64,000 nucleotides of DNA from Gonatopus flavifemur (lineage: Eukaryota; Arthropoda; Insecta; Hymenoptera; Dryinidae), in contig JAFFJZ010000016.1 in assembly GCA_018340375.1 (NCBI GenBank), positions 1,867,372-1,931,371 of the forward strand. The letters are read 5' to 3'. The notes under the pieces are model-generated. The model made no database searches. It saw only the letters and a list, made by a program, of their open reading frames with translations, and had not been told where the DNA came from. This document shows positions 53,475 through 63,044 of the stretch, in pieces (position 1 is the first letter of the stretch; each line of letters starts with the position of its first letter). Position numbers and translations under genes: made by a program.

Positions 53475-53679
53475 ATGAACGGAATATCTAATCAGTGCGC
53501 GAAAATAAGATCAAGCGAAAATCACGAGAAAAGCGTGTTTGACGATGTGGATGAGAAGAAAGCAACAAATATAAGAAAATTAGGCCCACTTCGAACAGTT
53601 TCGTGGAATGAAAATATTGAGGAAAGCGATTTAGAGGTACCAGGCACACCTAGAACTCCACGCACTTCGACGACACCAG
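53475..53679 (+). CDS. Probable first coding exon of an unidentified host gene
   Basis: ATG at 53475 opens MNGISNQCAKIRSSENHEKS, followed by VFDDVDEKKATNIRKLGPL, RTVSWNENIEESDLEVPG and the S/T-P-rich TPRTPRTSTTPG. At CCAG|GTACTG (53679/53680) a plausible donor ends the exon in phase 1. Beyond it the open frame becomes AT-rich and unlike coding sequence. The composition (charged, low repeat content, proline-directed phosphosite-like TPRTPRT) suggests a cytoplasmic N-terminus of a regulatory or membrane protein. I do not recognise the family. No later exon lies in the window with confidence. Confidence 0.5.
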
Positions 53680-53759
53680 GTACTGAGTTCCCCCTTTTTG
53701 GTGTATTTGAAATTTATATAAAATGGATTGATTCACTTTTTCACGACCCGCGATAAATA

Positions 53760-54929
53760 CTCAACCTAACACGTGCGGTGGCTGTTGTACATATGTCAAT
53801 TCTGTTACTTGAAGCGATTTATAAAACTCTTGGAGTTTGAATTTTCTCAGCGGGTATCGAATTACGAGTGTAAAAAATTCAAAAATTTTAATTAAAGTAA
53901 GTTTGATTTGTATATAATTCTATATGAATTATGTGTACACTATATTAAATTATGTATAAGTTATATACAATTGTGAAACTTCTTTCACTCAGGATATTTT
54001 ATAGAAAGAAATTCAAACAAGAAAAAGATCGTGTGATGTTAGATATCAGGGATCACATTAATGAATAGAAATCGTACCCACCATAGACCAAGGCTAGCAC
54101 GTCACTAGTAAGTGTCAAGAATCATGTGTTTCGATAAGAATCGATGTACATGTGACAACACTTAGATGAATATAAAGATCTGCTGTCTTAGTGTTTGGTA
54201 TTCAAAAACTTTCCAAGTTTACCCGTGTAACCGACACGAGTAAGACACGATAGGGTTAGATGACGATTTATGGGAATCTGCGAAAAAAACACTGATGTCC
54301 ATCATCTACGACCATTTCGAACACGTATGAGTATTTTTAATGCTTTTTCATCACCATTTTAGATTTGATAACGCCTCGATCATGTAATCAGTTGTAATTA
54401 TTTTTTGCTTGAAATAGATCAGTATTTTTGTGTTGGTGTTTTTATTTATATTTGAATAGTTGTATGATTTCGATAGTACAATTTTGGCAGATTATTTAAA
54501 TATTATGGAATATGAGATTATTATACAATAATACCAGAAAATATAATTTTTCTTTGCAGAGTTATTTATCATGATCCACATATGGATGCTCAAATTTTGA
54601 GGAAGTCTCACTCTGTGCGGGTCGTAATCAAATACTCACAGGACAATAACAAAAAAGTTTTTTCCTGTATTCTGAGGTTTGGGAACTAATTCGGTGTACG
54701 AAATACGAAAACAATGTCAGATTTCTTGAATTAATTCAGTTTTCATAATTGTTTACATTTAATTTTTATATAAAATCCACATAATTGATGCATTTTCCAC
54801 ACAAATCGTCACAAAAAACGAACTAATTCGAGAAATCTGACTTTATTTTTATATTCAGCACATCATAATCACTTCGAATCAGTGTTCAAACCTCAAGGTA
54901 TGAACAGGCTTTGAAGAACTTTTTATGAA
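53760..54929. other. Probable first intron; no gene recognised
   Basis: AT-rich sequence downstream of the host-like exon, without recognisable exon or repeat until the CAC-class remnant at 54930. Confidence 0.4.
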
Positions 54930-55980
54930 TTTGATTACTGACTCACATCATGAGAGAAAAATGTATTTTTGTCTTATGATGTGAATTATTTAATAATATA
55001 TTTTGTAAAAATTTCCATTTAAAGATTCGAAGTGACGCGTTGTCATTGTAGGGGAGAGTCGGATAAAACCGGGTAGGTGGGTCAAACCGGGTACCTCAAT
55101 ATCTCCCTGATTAGTGCTTCTTTCTGACAGAAAATGTTTGGACTAGTAGCAGTAAATATTTTGAGCAGTTAGAGAGAACAACAGCATCGACGCAACGCTC
55201 TTTCTCACTTAGAACGTTGTTTAAAGTTTTCTGCGAAAAAATTGTCAAAGTTCTTGCATTTGCGTAGTGAGTTTCAAGTGCCTCACCACTCTCTCAAGAC
55301 AGAGGCACGCGCATACTTCCATTGAGCATGTTTTCCAGCGTATTTTCATTCTTCAATAATTCGCCTAGAGCAACGCATAATCTATCTAAGCCATATTGAC
55401 CTCAACAAGTTGCTGTGGGGTCAAACCTGGTACTTGAGATTGTATCTTCCAATTTATGAAATTTAACAGAATTTGTGTTTTCATTCTAAAATAGTCATTA
55501 AAACATGTTGATTCTTGAAGATCCCTTTGCGCGTGCTTGCGACTTTTGTTCTTAACTGAGTTGGCCGCAAAAAAATTCTTTCTCTGAACAATTTTTTTTA
55601 GTTGGTCAAAATATATCAATTTTCAAACATGACTCACGTCTGTTTTCGGCATTTTTATCGAATTCAACAGTTGGTGCTAAAGATTTCACAATTCAGAAGT
55701 GTTTTGCATTGATTTAAACGAGTACCCGGTTTTACCCTACCCATGGAGTGAAACCAGGTTTTTGTACCTTTCGACTAGAACGAATATAAAGAAAATTGTA
55801 TCAATTTTACAGCAATATACGAATAGTATGTTGTTAATGAATGAATAAGGAAACTGAAAAGCTTTGGTTGGTTAATCTATTGCTAATAGGAACTTCTCTA
55901 TGACCGATTGAACTTATGGTACCCGGTTTTATCCGACCTTCTCCTACATGATAAATTTATTCACTTTCTTTTTCCGCGTA
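54930..55980. repeat. CAC-class foldback remnant split by a nested element
   Basis: TGTGAATTATTTAATAATAT, ATTTTGTAAAAATTTCC and GACGCGTTGTCATTGTAG (to 55050) match the right arm of the element at 14936-15163. After the nested element the outer end continues as TACATGATAAATTTATTCAC and CTTTTTCCGCG (55945-55972). The left arm is poorly preserved. Confidence 0.6.
55051..55944. mobile_element. TIR element with ACCGGGTA motif, 894 bp, nested
   Basis: Ends GGGGAGAGTCGGATAAAACC...GGGTA / TACCCGGTTTTATCCGACCTTCTCC, flanked by TA on both sides. The AAACC(G/T)GGTA motif recurs near 55088, 55425, 55720 and 55750. The interior has no recognisable gene; a minus-strand frame at 55386-55619 looks incidental. 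Confidence 0.8.
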
Positions 55981-57312
55981 GGGAAACTCGGGGCAGAATG
56001 GGGTACTAAAAACAAACTTATAACATAAAACAATAATTCATTATTCAGACCAAATTATTGGCAAAAATTTCATGAACCATGCTCAATTGGCTTGTTTTAG
56101 GTGAAGATACAAAACAAGACATAGAACATGACTTATCTGATTTTCAAATGTGAGAATTTGATAAAATCAATGCATTTTTCAGGGCAAAAGGATAATGACA
56201 ATACATGCTTTACTGGTATATGGTTTTCATTGAATTTTTTTTCAGATTCGAGACATCGAAATGAAATTCGAGACAACCATAATACCAATTCTAGCCAAAT
56301 TGAACACTTCTAGTATGAAATAAATCCAAAACTTCATTCCCCCCTCGGCCCCCATTGCACTCCGGGTCCTCCTACTTGAGAAATGCGTTAGAATGAACTG
56401 AAGATGAATCGGAAGAGATTATCTGTGGAGTTGAATCCTCAATTGACCTGTATAAATATGTATTTGATTTAAAGTAATCAGATGTTTTTGTGTGAAATGT
56501 TTGACTCAGTTCACGCTGAGAGGAAAGCAATTTTGAGGTTCGGTAAATTGTGATACTAAAATTTTGCGTTACATTACTCAGTGTTCTTCAATTGCTATTA
56601 TACAATACAATATTCATGCCCAAACTCGCTATGTGTCACTCAATTACTAAACGTTTAGGAATTGATATATTAGTATATTTAGATATATATAATTCCTGCC
56701 GTAACAGTTATCTACGGGAAGTGAATTATTCTAATTTCTGTTATGGTGTGGATATTAATTATCTTACCCTGCACTTTCCTGCATTTAACTGATGAGTACC
56801 CCCCTGGTTCGATAAGAACATCTATCCCATCCTATCATCGTACAAAATTCATGGCATGAAAACGACTACTCCTTTCACTTCACCTATAACTTCTGGTAAT
56901 TGTTTTCTAGAAATAGGATGTTATAGTTATCACTCATCAGAGTTATTGTGAGATATACTCAACCCGATTAGGAGAATTCTAATCAGTACTAATGGTAAGT
57001 TTGCGATGCAAAAATATAATTCGTTCCGATAAAAGATTTTTCATTTGAACACACCGGACTATATGCATAATCAATGTCTTCATATGCATTCTTCTTCACT
57101 CTCATTAAACCGATTCAGTTTCAATTGATTGTACACGCTCGTTTTCATGTAATCTTGCCCTCAGTCATTAATAAAACTGATTTGATCCACTAGAAACAGA
57201 AAAGACAATCGGTTGTTTCACCAGGGACATCATGTATTTTGTCAACCCTTCGACAGTCGCGTGGGATGTCAATTAGACCCTACGGTATTTTTGCTGTAAG
57301 TTGGGCATGAAT
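55981..57312. other. No gene recognised
   Basis: Begins with GGGGCAGAATGGGGTAC (55986) and has CCCCCCTCGGCCCCCATTGC near 56340, possibly two ends of another degraded TIR element. The rest is AT-rich with short frames that I cannot assign. Confidence 0.35.
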
Positions 57313-57429
57313 GGTATTTCCTGTATCGGTAATTTTGTATACAATATGGATTCAGGTTCTATAAATGTCTATAAAATCTTGATAAGAACTAGAAACATTG
57401 CATACGAAAATATCGATAGGGTAAATACC
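57313..57429. mobile_element. Short TIR element, GGTATTTACCGTATCGAT family, copy 2
   Basis: GGTATTTCCTGTATCGGTAA...TTTGTATACAAT faces TTGCATACGAAAATATCGAT...AGGGTAAATACC. Same family as 7944-8080. Confidence 0.65.
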
Positions 57430-57518
57430 ACCGATCCCTACTGTAAGTATTGATCATACGAAATTTCTCTCACTATCCTGAAGTATTATAGATCATCATC
57501 ATCATGAAGTAATCAGTC

Positions 57519-58920
57519 TTATGACTGGTTTGATGAAATCCTCCAACTCTGTCTATTATCCGCTAGACGCTTGATTTTTACATATCTGCGACAACCCTTA
57601 TCTTGTATAATTTGTTTCATATAACTTAATCTAGGTCTACCTTTTCGAGTTTTACCATTCATTTTTCCTTCCAATATTGTTTTCAATAAGCTATCATGCC
57701 TTGATGTGTGTCCCATCAGATTACTTCTTCTTTTCACGACATGTCTCAAAAGACTTCTTTTTTCATTTGCCTTCTCAAGTACTTTTTCATTGTTTACTTT
57801 CTCTATCCACTTTATTCTAAGCATCCTTTTTTTCGCTGTTGTACAAATCATGGGTTTTGCTTTGTCCTTATTTATATTCATACAATAGTTTTCTAGTAAT
57901 ATTTCTTTCATAGTGTTGAGAGTATTTTCTAACTCAACACCACTCGTAGCTAATGTAGCTATGTCATCCGCAAATCTCAACATGCTTACATTTTCTCCTT
58001 GAATCTGTAATTTCAATTGCACTTGCTCCTTCACTTCGTTCATCGCTTCTTCTATATACAAATTGAGAATTAATGGTGATAGTGAGCATCCTTGTCTCAC
58101 CCCTTTTTTAATTTGTGCTTCTCCTTTTTGACCTTCCATTTCTATTATTGCGGTTTGATTCTTATATTAATAATTCATATATTAGTCTCCTATCCTTAAA
58201 ATCCATTCCCATCTTTTTCAAAATCGTGAACATTTTCTCCCAATCAACATTATCGAATGCTTTTTGTATATCTAACAAACCTATATACACAGACTGTTTT
58301 AACTCTACACTGTAAAAAATTTTATGGGAAAATTCCTATATATTTATGTGGAGTAATTAACACATACATGCGTTAGGAATTTTTCCAACTTGTCCGGAAA
58401 TTTACTGCAAAATGTTGGGAAAAATCCCATAGAGTTCAGAATTTTCAGATCAATGTATGGGAAATTTCATATAAATGTACCGGATATTGATTTCCTAATC
58501 AGTGATTGGAATTTTCCGGTTGATGTACACAGGAAAATTCCGATTATTTTTACAGTGTAGTCTCTTCTCTACTACTGTTGTGAGTATCTTCTGCTAATCT
58601 GCTCTCTATTTTATTCTCCATTCTCCCGTATATAATTTTTGTCGGTATTTTAGAGGCATGTGAAGTTAAACTAATGGTTCTGTAGCTCCCGCATTTGTCT
58701 GCTCCTTGTTTTTTTTCGGGATGGCGACAATTTTATTCTTTTGGAAATCTTTCGGTACTTCTCCATTTTCGTACATATCTCTGACCAATTCAAACAGTGC
58801 GTCGCGAGTTCTTTGACTAGAGGCCTTGATAAGGTCCGCACTTATGCCATCTATTCCTGGCGCTTTATTATTTTTCAATTCTTTTTAAGCCCTGTCGAAT
58901 TCTAATCTCAAAATTGAATC
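57519..58920 (-). pseudogene. LINE reverse transcriptase, interrupted
   Basis: 58666-58878: MKNNKAPGIDGISADLIK (RT block 2) and EVPKDFQKNKIVAIPKK. After the CAC-class element at 58308-58557 comes YIGLLDIQKAFDNVDWEKMF-type sequence with breaks, then GVRQGCSLSPLILNLYIEEA and SMLRFADDIATLA (catalytic FADD). The C-terminal part is NYCMNINKDKAKPMIC, then GHTSRHDSLLKTILEGKM and RKGRPRLSYMKQI. The stop is at 57519. Frameshifts lie between 58140 and 58310. This arrangement is common in insect RTE/HmRTE-like and related LINEs; I do not assign the clade firmly. Confidence 0.87.
58308..58557. mobile_element. CAC-class element (GGGAAATTT motif), copy 2
   Basis: 250 bp, ends CACTGTAAAAAATTTTATGG ... AATTCCGATTATTTTTACAGTG, flanked by TA. 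Better preserved than 51513-51759. Inserted in the LINE RT. Confidence 0.92.
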
Positions 58921-59634
58921 TCCCAATTCTTCTTCATCGACACCTTCCTCCCTCTCTGAAAATCCTATATTATCGCTTCCTTTATACTTCTAAATGATGA
59001 TTCCATTGTTCTATCTTTTTCTCCGTTCTTATCAATTGTCTTCCTGGAGAATTTTTAATCTTACTGCTTCTAGATTTCATTTGTCCTAAAAATCTCTTAA
59101 CAATCCTATATGCCTCATCTATTTCCCCTAAATGTAATCTTACTTCTATAACCTGACATTTTTCTTATAACCATTGTTCTTTTGCTTATCTCGATTCTCC
59201 TATTATTTTATTCCTCAGTGCCTTGTATGTCTGCTGGTCTTGTTCGCTACTCTTATTGTTGTATTTCCTCCTTTCGTTAATCAAATCGAGAATTTCTTTC
59301 GTTATCCATGGTTTCTTAGGTTCTACTCCATCGTTCTTCAAAATTTCATCTGCACATTGTTCTATGTTCCCCTTTATATTTGTCCATCTACTCTCTATTT
59401 CCAAGTCTTTCTCTTGTCGATCCTCCAATTTTTCATCCAAAATCACTTTGAATGCCTCATATGTTTGTTCTTGTTTGAGGTTCTTCAAATTTCATATTTT
59501 TTGCATTTTCCTATTCTTCTTCAGAGCTTTGAATTTCAGAGAACATTTCATCAACAACATATTGTGATCACAATCTATATCCGCGCCTGGATAAGTTTTT
59601 ACAGCTGTTCACTTGATTTCTAATACTTTGTTTT

Positions 59635-60004
59635 CACGGAGAAAAAGGAATTCGCTGTGGCAGCGAAATTTACTTTTGCTGGGTTCCTTTTGCCATAGCA
59701 GCAAATTTTTTGCTGTGACAGCAACCTATTTGCTGTTCCAGCAATCTTGTTAGCTGCGACAGCGAATTTTTAGCTGTGGCAGCAAAAAATGTTTGCTATC
59801 CCAGCAAAATTTGTTTGTTATTCTGTATATAATACTGAAAATTTGCTGGCGGAGCAAACATTTTTTGCTGCCACAGCTAAAAAATTGCTGTTGTAGTTAA
59901 CACGATTGCTGTTATAGCAAATTTTTAGCTAGGTTAGCAAAAAATTTTGCTATTCTGTATATAATACCTCAATTTGCTGCGTCAGCAAATTTTTTCTCTC
60001 CGTG
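59635..60004. mobile_element. CAC-class element, GCTG...CAGC family, copy 3
   Basis: 370 bp, ends CACGGAGAAAAAGGAATTCG ... AAATTTTTTCTCTCCGTG, flanked by TT. Very close to 41057-41404, which lacks one ~20-bp internal unit present here. Inserted in the LINE endonuclease. Confidence 0.93.
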
Positions 60005-60548
60005 TTATTGATATGTAATCAATTTGGTATCTTGCTGTATCTCCTGGCATTTTCCAAGTATAGATTCTCCTTGGATGATTTTTGAATAATGTGTTGGTAA
60101 TAACCATTTTATGACTTTCACAGAATTCGATTAAACGTTGTCCTCCTTCATTTCTGTTTCCTAACGCAAAATCTCCTATTATGTTGCCCTTTTGTCCTTG
60201 CCCTACTACCGCATTCCAGTCGCCTATGATCATTAAATTCTCTTCTCCCTTTGCATATTCTATCACTTCTCCTATTTCATCGTACGTTTTTCCGATATCT
60301 TCCTCTTAGTACGCAGATGCGGGCATGTATACTTGAACGGTAACAGTGTCTACCGGTTTTGTTCTAACTCTAACCATCATTACGCGGTCGCTATGTTGCA
60401 AATAATTTCCTATCCTATGCCCTACCCTTTTATGCATTTCAATTCCCACACCTGATTGACCATTCTTTGATCCTGTATGAATTATTCTGTTAATCCCCAC
60501 TCCAGAAATCCCCTTCTTGCGGCCATCCCATTTCGCTAATTCCTATTA

Positions 60549-60809
60549 CACAGTAAAAAATTTTTCGTCAAATTCAACACACAAGCGAATGTTAACCATT
60601 TTTCTTCACACTCAATGTGTGTTGATTCCAGAGTGACACTTATAAAGTGTTAATTTGAACTCGAATAACATTTTAATGTGTTGAAAATGAATCGATCGAA
60701 CAGCATTTGATCAGTGTGTTAAATGAACACACAAAAGTGTTGAATATTCAACACTTGAATTTTGACACGTACTTCTTTTTTATCCAATGACGGAATTTTT
60801 TTTACTGTG
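60549..60809. mobile_element. CAC-class element (GTGTTGAA/TTCAACAC motif)
   Basis: 261 bp, ends CACAGTAAAAAATTTTTCGT ... CGGAATTTTTTTTACTGTG, flanked by TA. The interior is GTGTTGAA / TTCAACAC / AGTGTTAA reiteration. Inserted in the LINE endonuclease. Confidence 0.92.
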
Positions 60810-61000
60810 TACATCGATACCTAACCTATTCATTTCTAATTTCAAATTTTCTAGTTTTCCAGTTTGTCTCAGTAATTCCAAAATTCTAAGTCTGGAAAAA
60901 GATTTAATTTCCTCGGGAATATTAAAAGATGTCAAGGGAGGTAGTTTTCCGTTGCTTTCCCTCCGTTTTTGCCGATGTTCCTGGCGTTGGGGTGATTTAG

Positions 61001-61689
61001 TTTCTCTCAGTTTGTATTCTCCCTCTCGAGTAGTTTATTCCACCCGAAAAAGAGACCCAAATCTAAAATACTTATCCTCCCCACCACGTAAAGGAAACAG
61101 ATACCACCAAGGATGGATGAAAAGGATATCAAGGATAGGTATCAACAATATCCCCCCGGAAGACCTGCAATCATCCTGCGGGGAGGATATTATAGATGTT
61201 CGTGCTTATTTCTCATCGAATTCTATATTTTTCCATGAAATCTTCACCTCTTATTAAAGAAAAACAAACTCACGTGATGGATGATGCAAAAAACTTCATT
61301 TTTGGGCACTCATCAGTGTACGTAGTATACCAAGCACAGGCTGTCCATTGCACCCGCTATCGTACCCTCTAACTGTATCTTCTAAAATATTCGAGTAATG
61401 CATTTGGGAGTTGAATGGTTTTTCATTTCATTGAATACTGATTGATAATCCGTGGGGTTATCTGTCTGTCTGTATTCGGAATGTCTCTGGACCGGATGGA
61501 CCAAATTGGTTGAAATTTTTAGGGGACCTTCCTCAGACCTCTCCTGAGGGGCCATTTGATTTTTATTGAAATCGGAAACTCTCTTCTGTTTTTTTAGAAT
61601 ATTTTTCTTCAAAAATAGACGATCTTGAAAAACATTTAGTTTCTCCGCAGCCTTTGACTATTCATTATCCTGGTTTGCGCCAAAGCATT
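61001..61689. other. No gene recognised
   Basis: Possible 5' remains of the LINE to about 61250, then repeat-like sequence with CTGTCTGTCTGTATTC (about 61460). The plus-strand frame at 60787-61257 is antisense to the LINE and not credible as a gene. Confidence 0.4.
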
Positions 61690-61885
61690 TTTATGGAATA
61701 TGGGTTCTAGGGGTTTTCGAGGATGCTGAATCCGGATCTGACGTCAAAATTACAGAATTAAAAATGACGGATTCAATATGATGGACGTGAATTTAGTCAT
61801 TTTGGCATTCACGGACGGATCTTAATGAAATGTGGGTTCTAGGGGCTATCGAGGATGCTTAATCCAAATCAAACATCAAATAATA
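61690..61885. repeat. Diverged tandem repeat, period ~132 bp
   Basis: TGGGTTCTAGGGGTTTTCGAGGATGCTGAATCC at 61701 (in two parts: TGGGTTCTAGGGG and CGAGGATGCTGAATCC) recurs at 61833 as TGGGTTCTAGGGGC and CGAGGATGCTTAATCC. Confidence 0.7.
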
Positions 61886-61990
61886 AATTGGAGACTGCCA
61901 GTGTTGGACTGGCCCGCCCGGCGCCCCGGCAATCGCCGGGGGCCCATTCGGACCGCTAAGCAAAGCGAAGCATTCAGGGGGCGGAGCTCT
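61886..61990. repeat. GC-rich hAT-like terminus (CAGTGTTGGACTGGCC)
   Basis: CAGTGTTGGACTGGCCCGCC followed by GGCGCCCCGGCAATCGCCGG is a GC-rich hairpin in an otherwise AT-rich region. CAGTGTTGG fits a hAT-type end (CAGNG). The opposite end was not located. Near 62128 a CCCTGGTGAAAAT motif looks like a solitary CCC-class end. Confidence 0.4.
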
Positions 61991-62599
61991 CTGGTTAAAT
62001 ATTCCAGAATAATGAGACTTAGGTATTTGAAACTTCCGATTAAAAAATTCTGTCTCACGGGAATTGGTTCTTGAAAGGAAGATTCGAAGAAGTCGAATCT
62101 AGTATTAGAAATCAAATGCATTGCACCCTGGTGAAAATACACGCTCTTAGTAAATGTCCTTGATGCTGACAAGGAACGTAAAATATTCCAATCTTCTCAT
62201 GTTGAAGCGTATAATACTTGCTTGCTGTAAATACTGAAATTACTCGTTCTCAATACGCTTTATTAACTTTCGTTGTTGTTTCGGGAAGAGTACTGTTACG
62301 TTTCATAAATCGTATGAGGATAATTTTATAGAGACTCTGAGTATCGGTTTCAAATTATCAGTAGAGACCGGGTAATATACATAATCAATATTTTCATATT
62401 CATTCTTCTTCACTCTCATTGGATCGATTTAGTTCCAATTGAATGTACGTGCTTATTTTCATGTTATTATGCCCTCAGTCATTATTAGTACTGATTTGGT
62501 CCAATAGCAACAGAAAAAATCCATGCGGAAATTATTGATTATAAATATAATCTCCTGCCTAATTATCAGGAATTATAAAGGTTTATATACGTCGTTCAA

Positions 62600-62680
62600 T
62601 AGGCACGACGTTTCGTACACTTCGATGGTAAAACTCATGGGTTCGAATCTCGCTAAATGGTAAAACTTTGTATTCTCTTG
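62600..62680 (+). repeat. B-box-bearing tRNA-like sequence
   Basis: CATGGGTTCGAATCTCGC is a near-consensus B box, preceded by ACTTCGATGGTAAAACT. No cloverleaf could be drawn, so this is probably SINE-derived. Confidence 0.35.
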
Positions 62681-62762
62681 TATTCAATTGTTTATATACT
62701 GTAAAAGAACCTCCACAAAAAATTCGTTAATATTCAGATAGCTATGAATTAGCTATGGAAGT

Positions 62763-63012
62763 GAAGGGTCGACGGTCTAAACCTGTTAACTGATATTTCA
62801 GAAATTTTACACGGCGAAGAAAAAACGTTGGCATTTCTTTAATTTTTGATATTTTCCTAGTCTATGAAAAGTTTTTTCTTCGGGTTACAAGGGTGAATGA
62901 TACTTCCAAATTTCAGATCATTTGAATGAAAATTGAAAGATCTGGATCAACTTTTCTTCGCCGTGTAAAATTTCTGGGATGTTAGTTAACAGGTTTAGAC
63001 CGTCAACCCTTC
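62763..63012. mobile_element. Palindrome with a CAC-class element at its centre
   Basis: The outer arm GAAGGGTCGACGGTCTAAAC...CTGTTAAC (62763-62819) is inverted as GTTAACAG...GTTTAGACCGTCAACCCTTC (62966-63012). The 146-bp CAC-class element occupies the exact centre. Confidence 0.75.
62820..62965. mobile_element. CAC-class short TIR element (CACGGCGAAGAAAA)
   Basis: 146 bp, ends CACGGCGAAGAAAAAACG ... CAACTTTTCTTCGCCGTG, flanked by TA on both sides; it lies inside a longer palindrome. Confidence 0.82.
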
Positions 63013-63044
63013 AAGTTATTTTTTGAGATATTACAATTACTAAT

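Larger units (their letters stand above)
59186..60935 (-). pseudogene. LINE endonuclease and linker, interrupted
   Basis: Minus-strand APE-like endonuclease. LRQTGKLENLKLEMNRLGID lies at 60840-60905, then (after the element at 60549-60809) KWDGRKKGISGVGINRII and QSGVGIEMHKRVGHRI. A stop near 60306 precedes EENLMIIGDWNAVVGQG (the conserved GDxN), GNRNEGGQRLIEFCESHKM, NTLFKNHPRRIYTWKMPGD and RYQIDYI. The CAC-class element at 59635-60004 truncates the C-terminal S-D-H region. The linker 59186-59488 (KKPWITKEILDLINERRK) leads toward RT. Nonsense and frameshift mutations are present. Confidence 0.87.
57490..61000 (-). mobile_element. LINE (APE-type endonuclease / RT), broken, with three insertions
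   Basis: A minus-strand non-LTR retrotransposon: endonuclease at about 60935-60005, linker at 59490-59186, RT at 58920-57519, and 3' end at a short (ATG)n tract near 57492-57506, a tail type seen in RTE-related LINEs. Three CAC-class elements (58308-58557, 59635-60004, 60549-60809) interrupt it. The 5' end is not defined; sequence resembling the endonuclease start fades near 60940-61000. Confidence 0.88.

Noticed and set aside
59174..59623. Plus-strand 149-codon hydrophobic frame
   Set aside because: Antisense to the LINE linker; the apparent membrane character comes from the complement of a lysine/glutamate-rich protein.
60787..61257. Plus-strand 156-codon frame
   Set aside because: Begins inside a CAC-class element and continues antisense to the LINE endonuclease.
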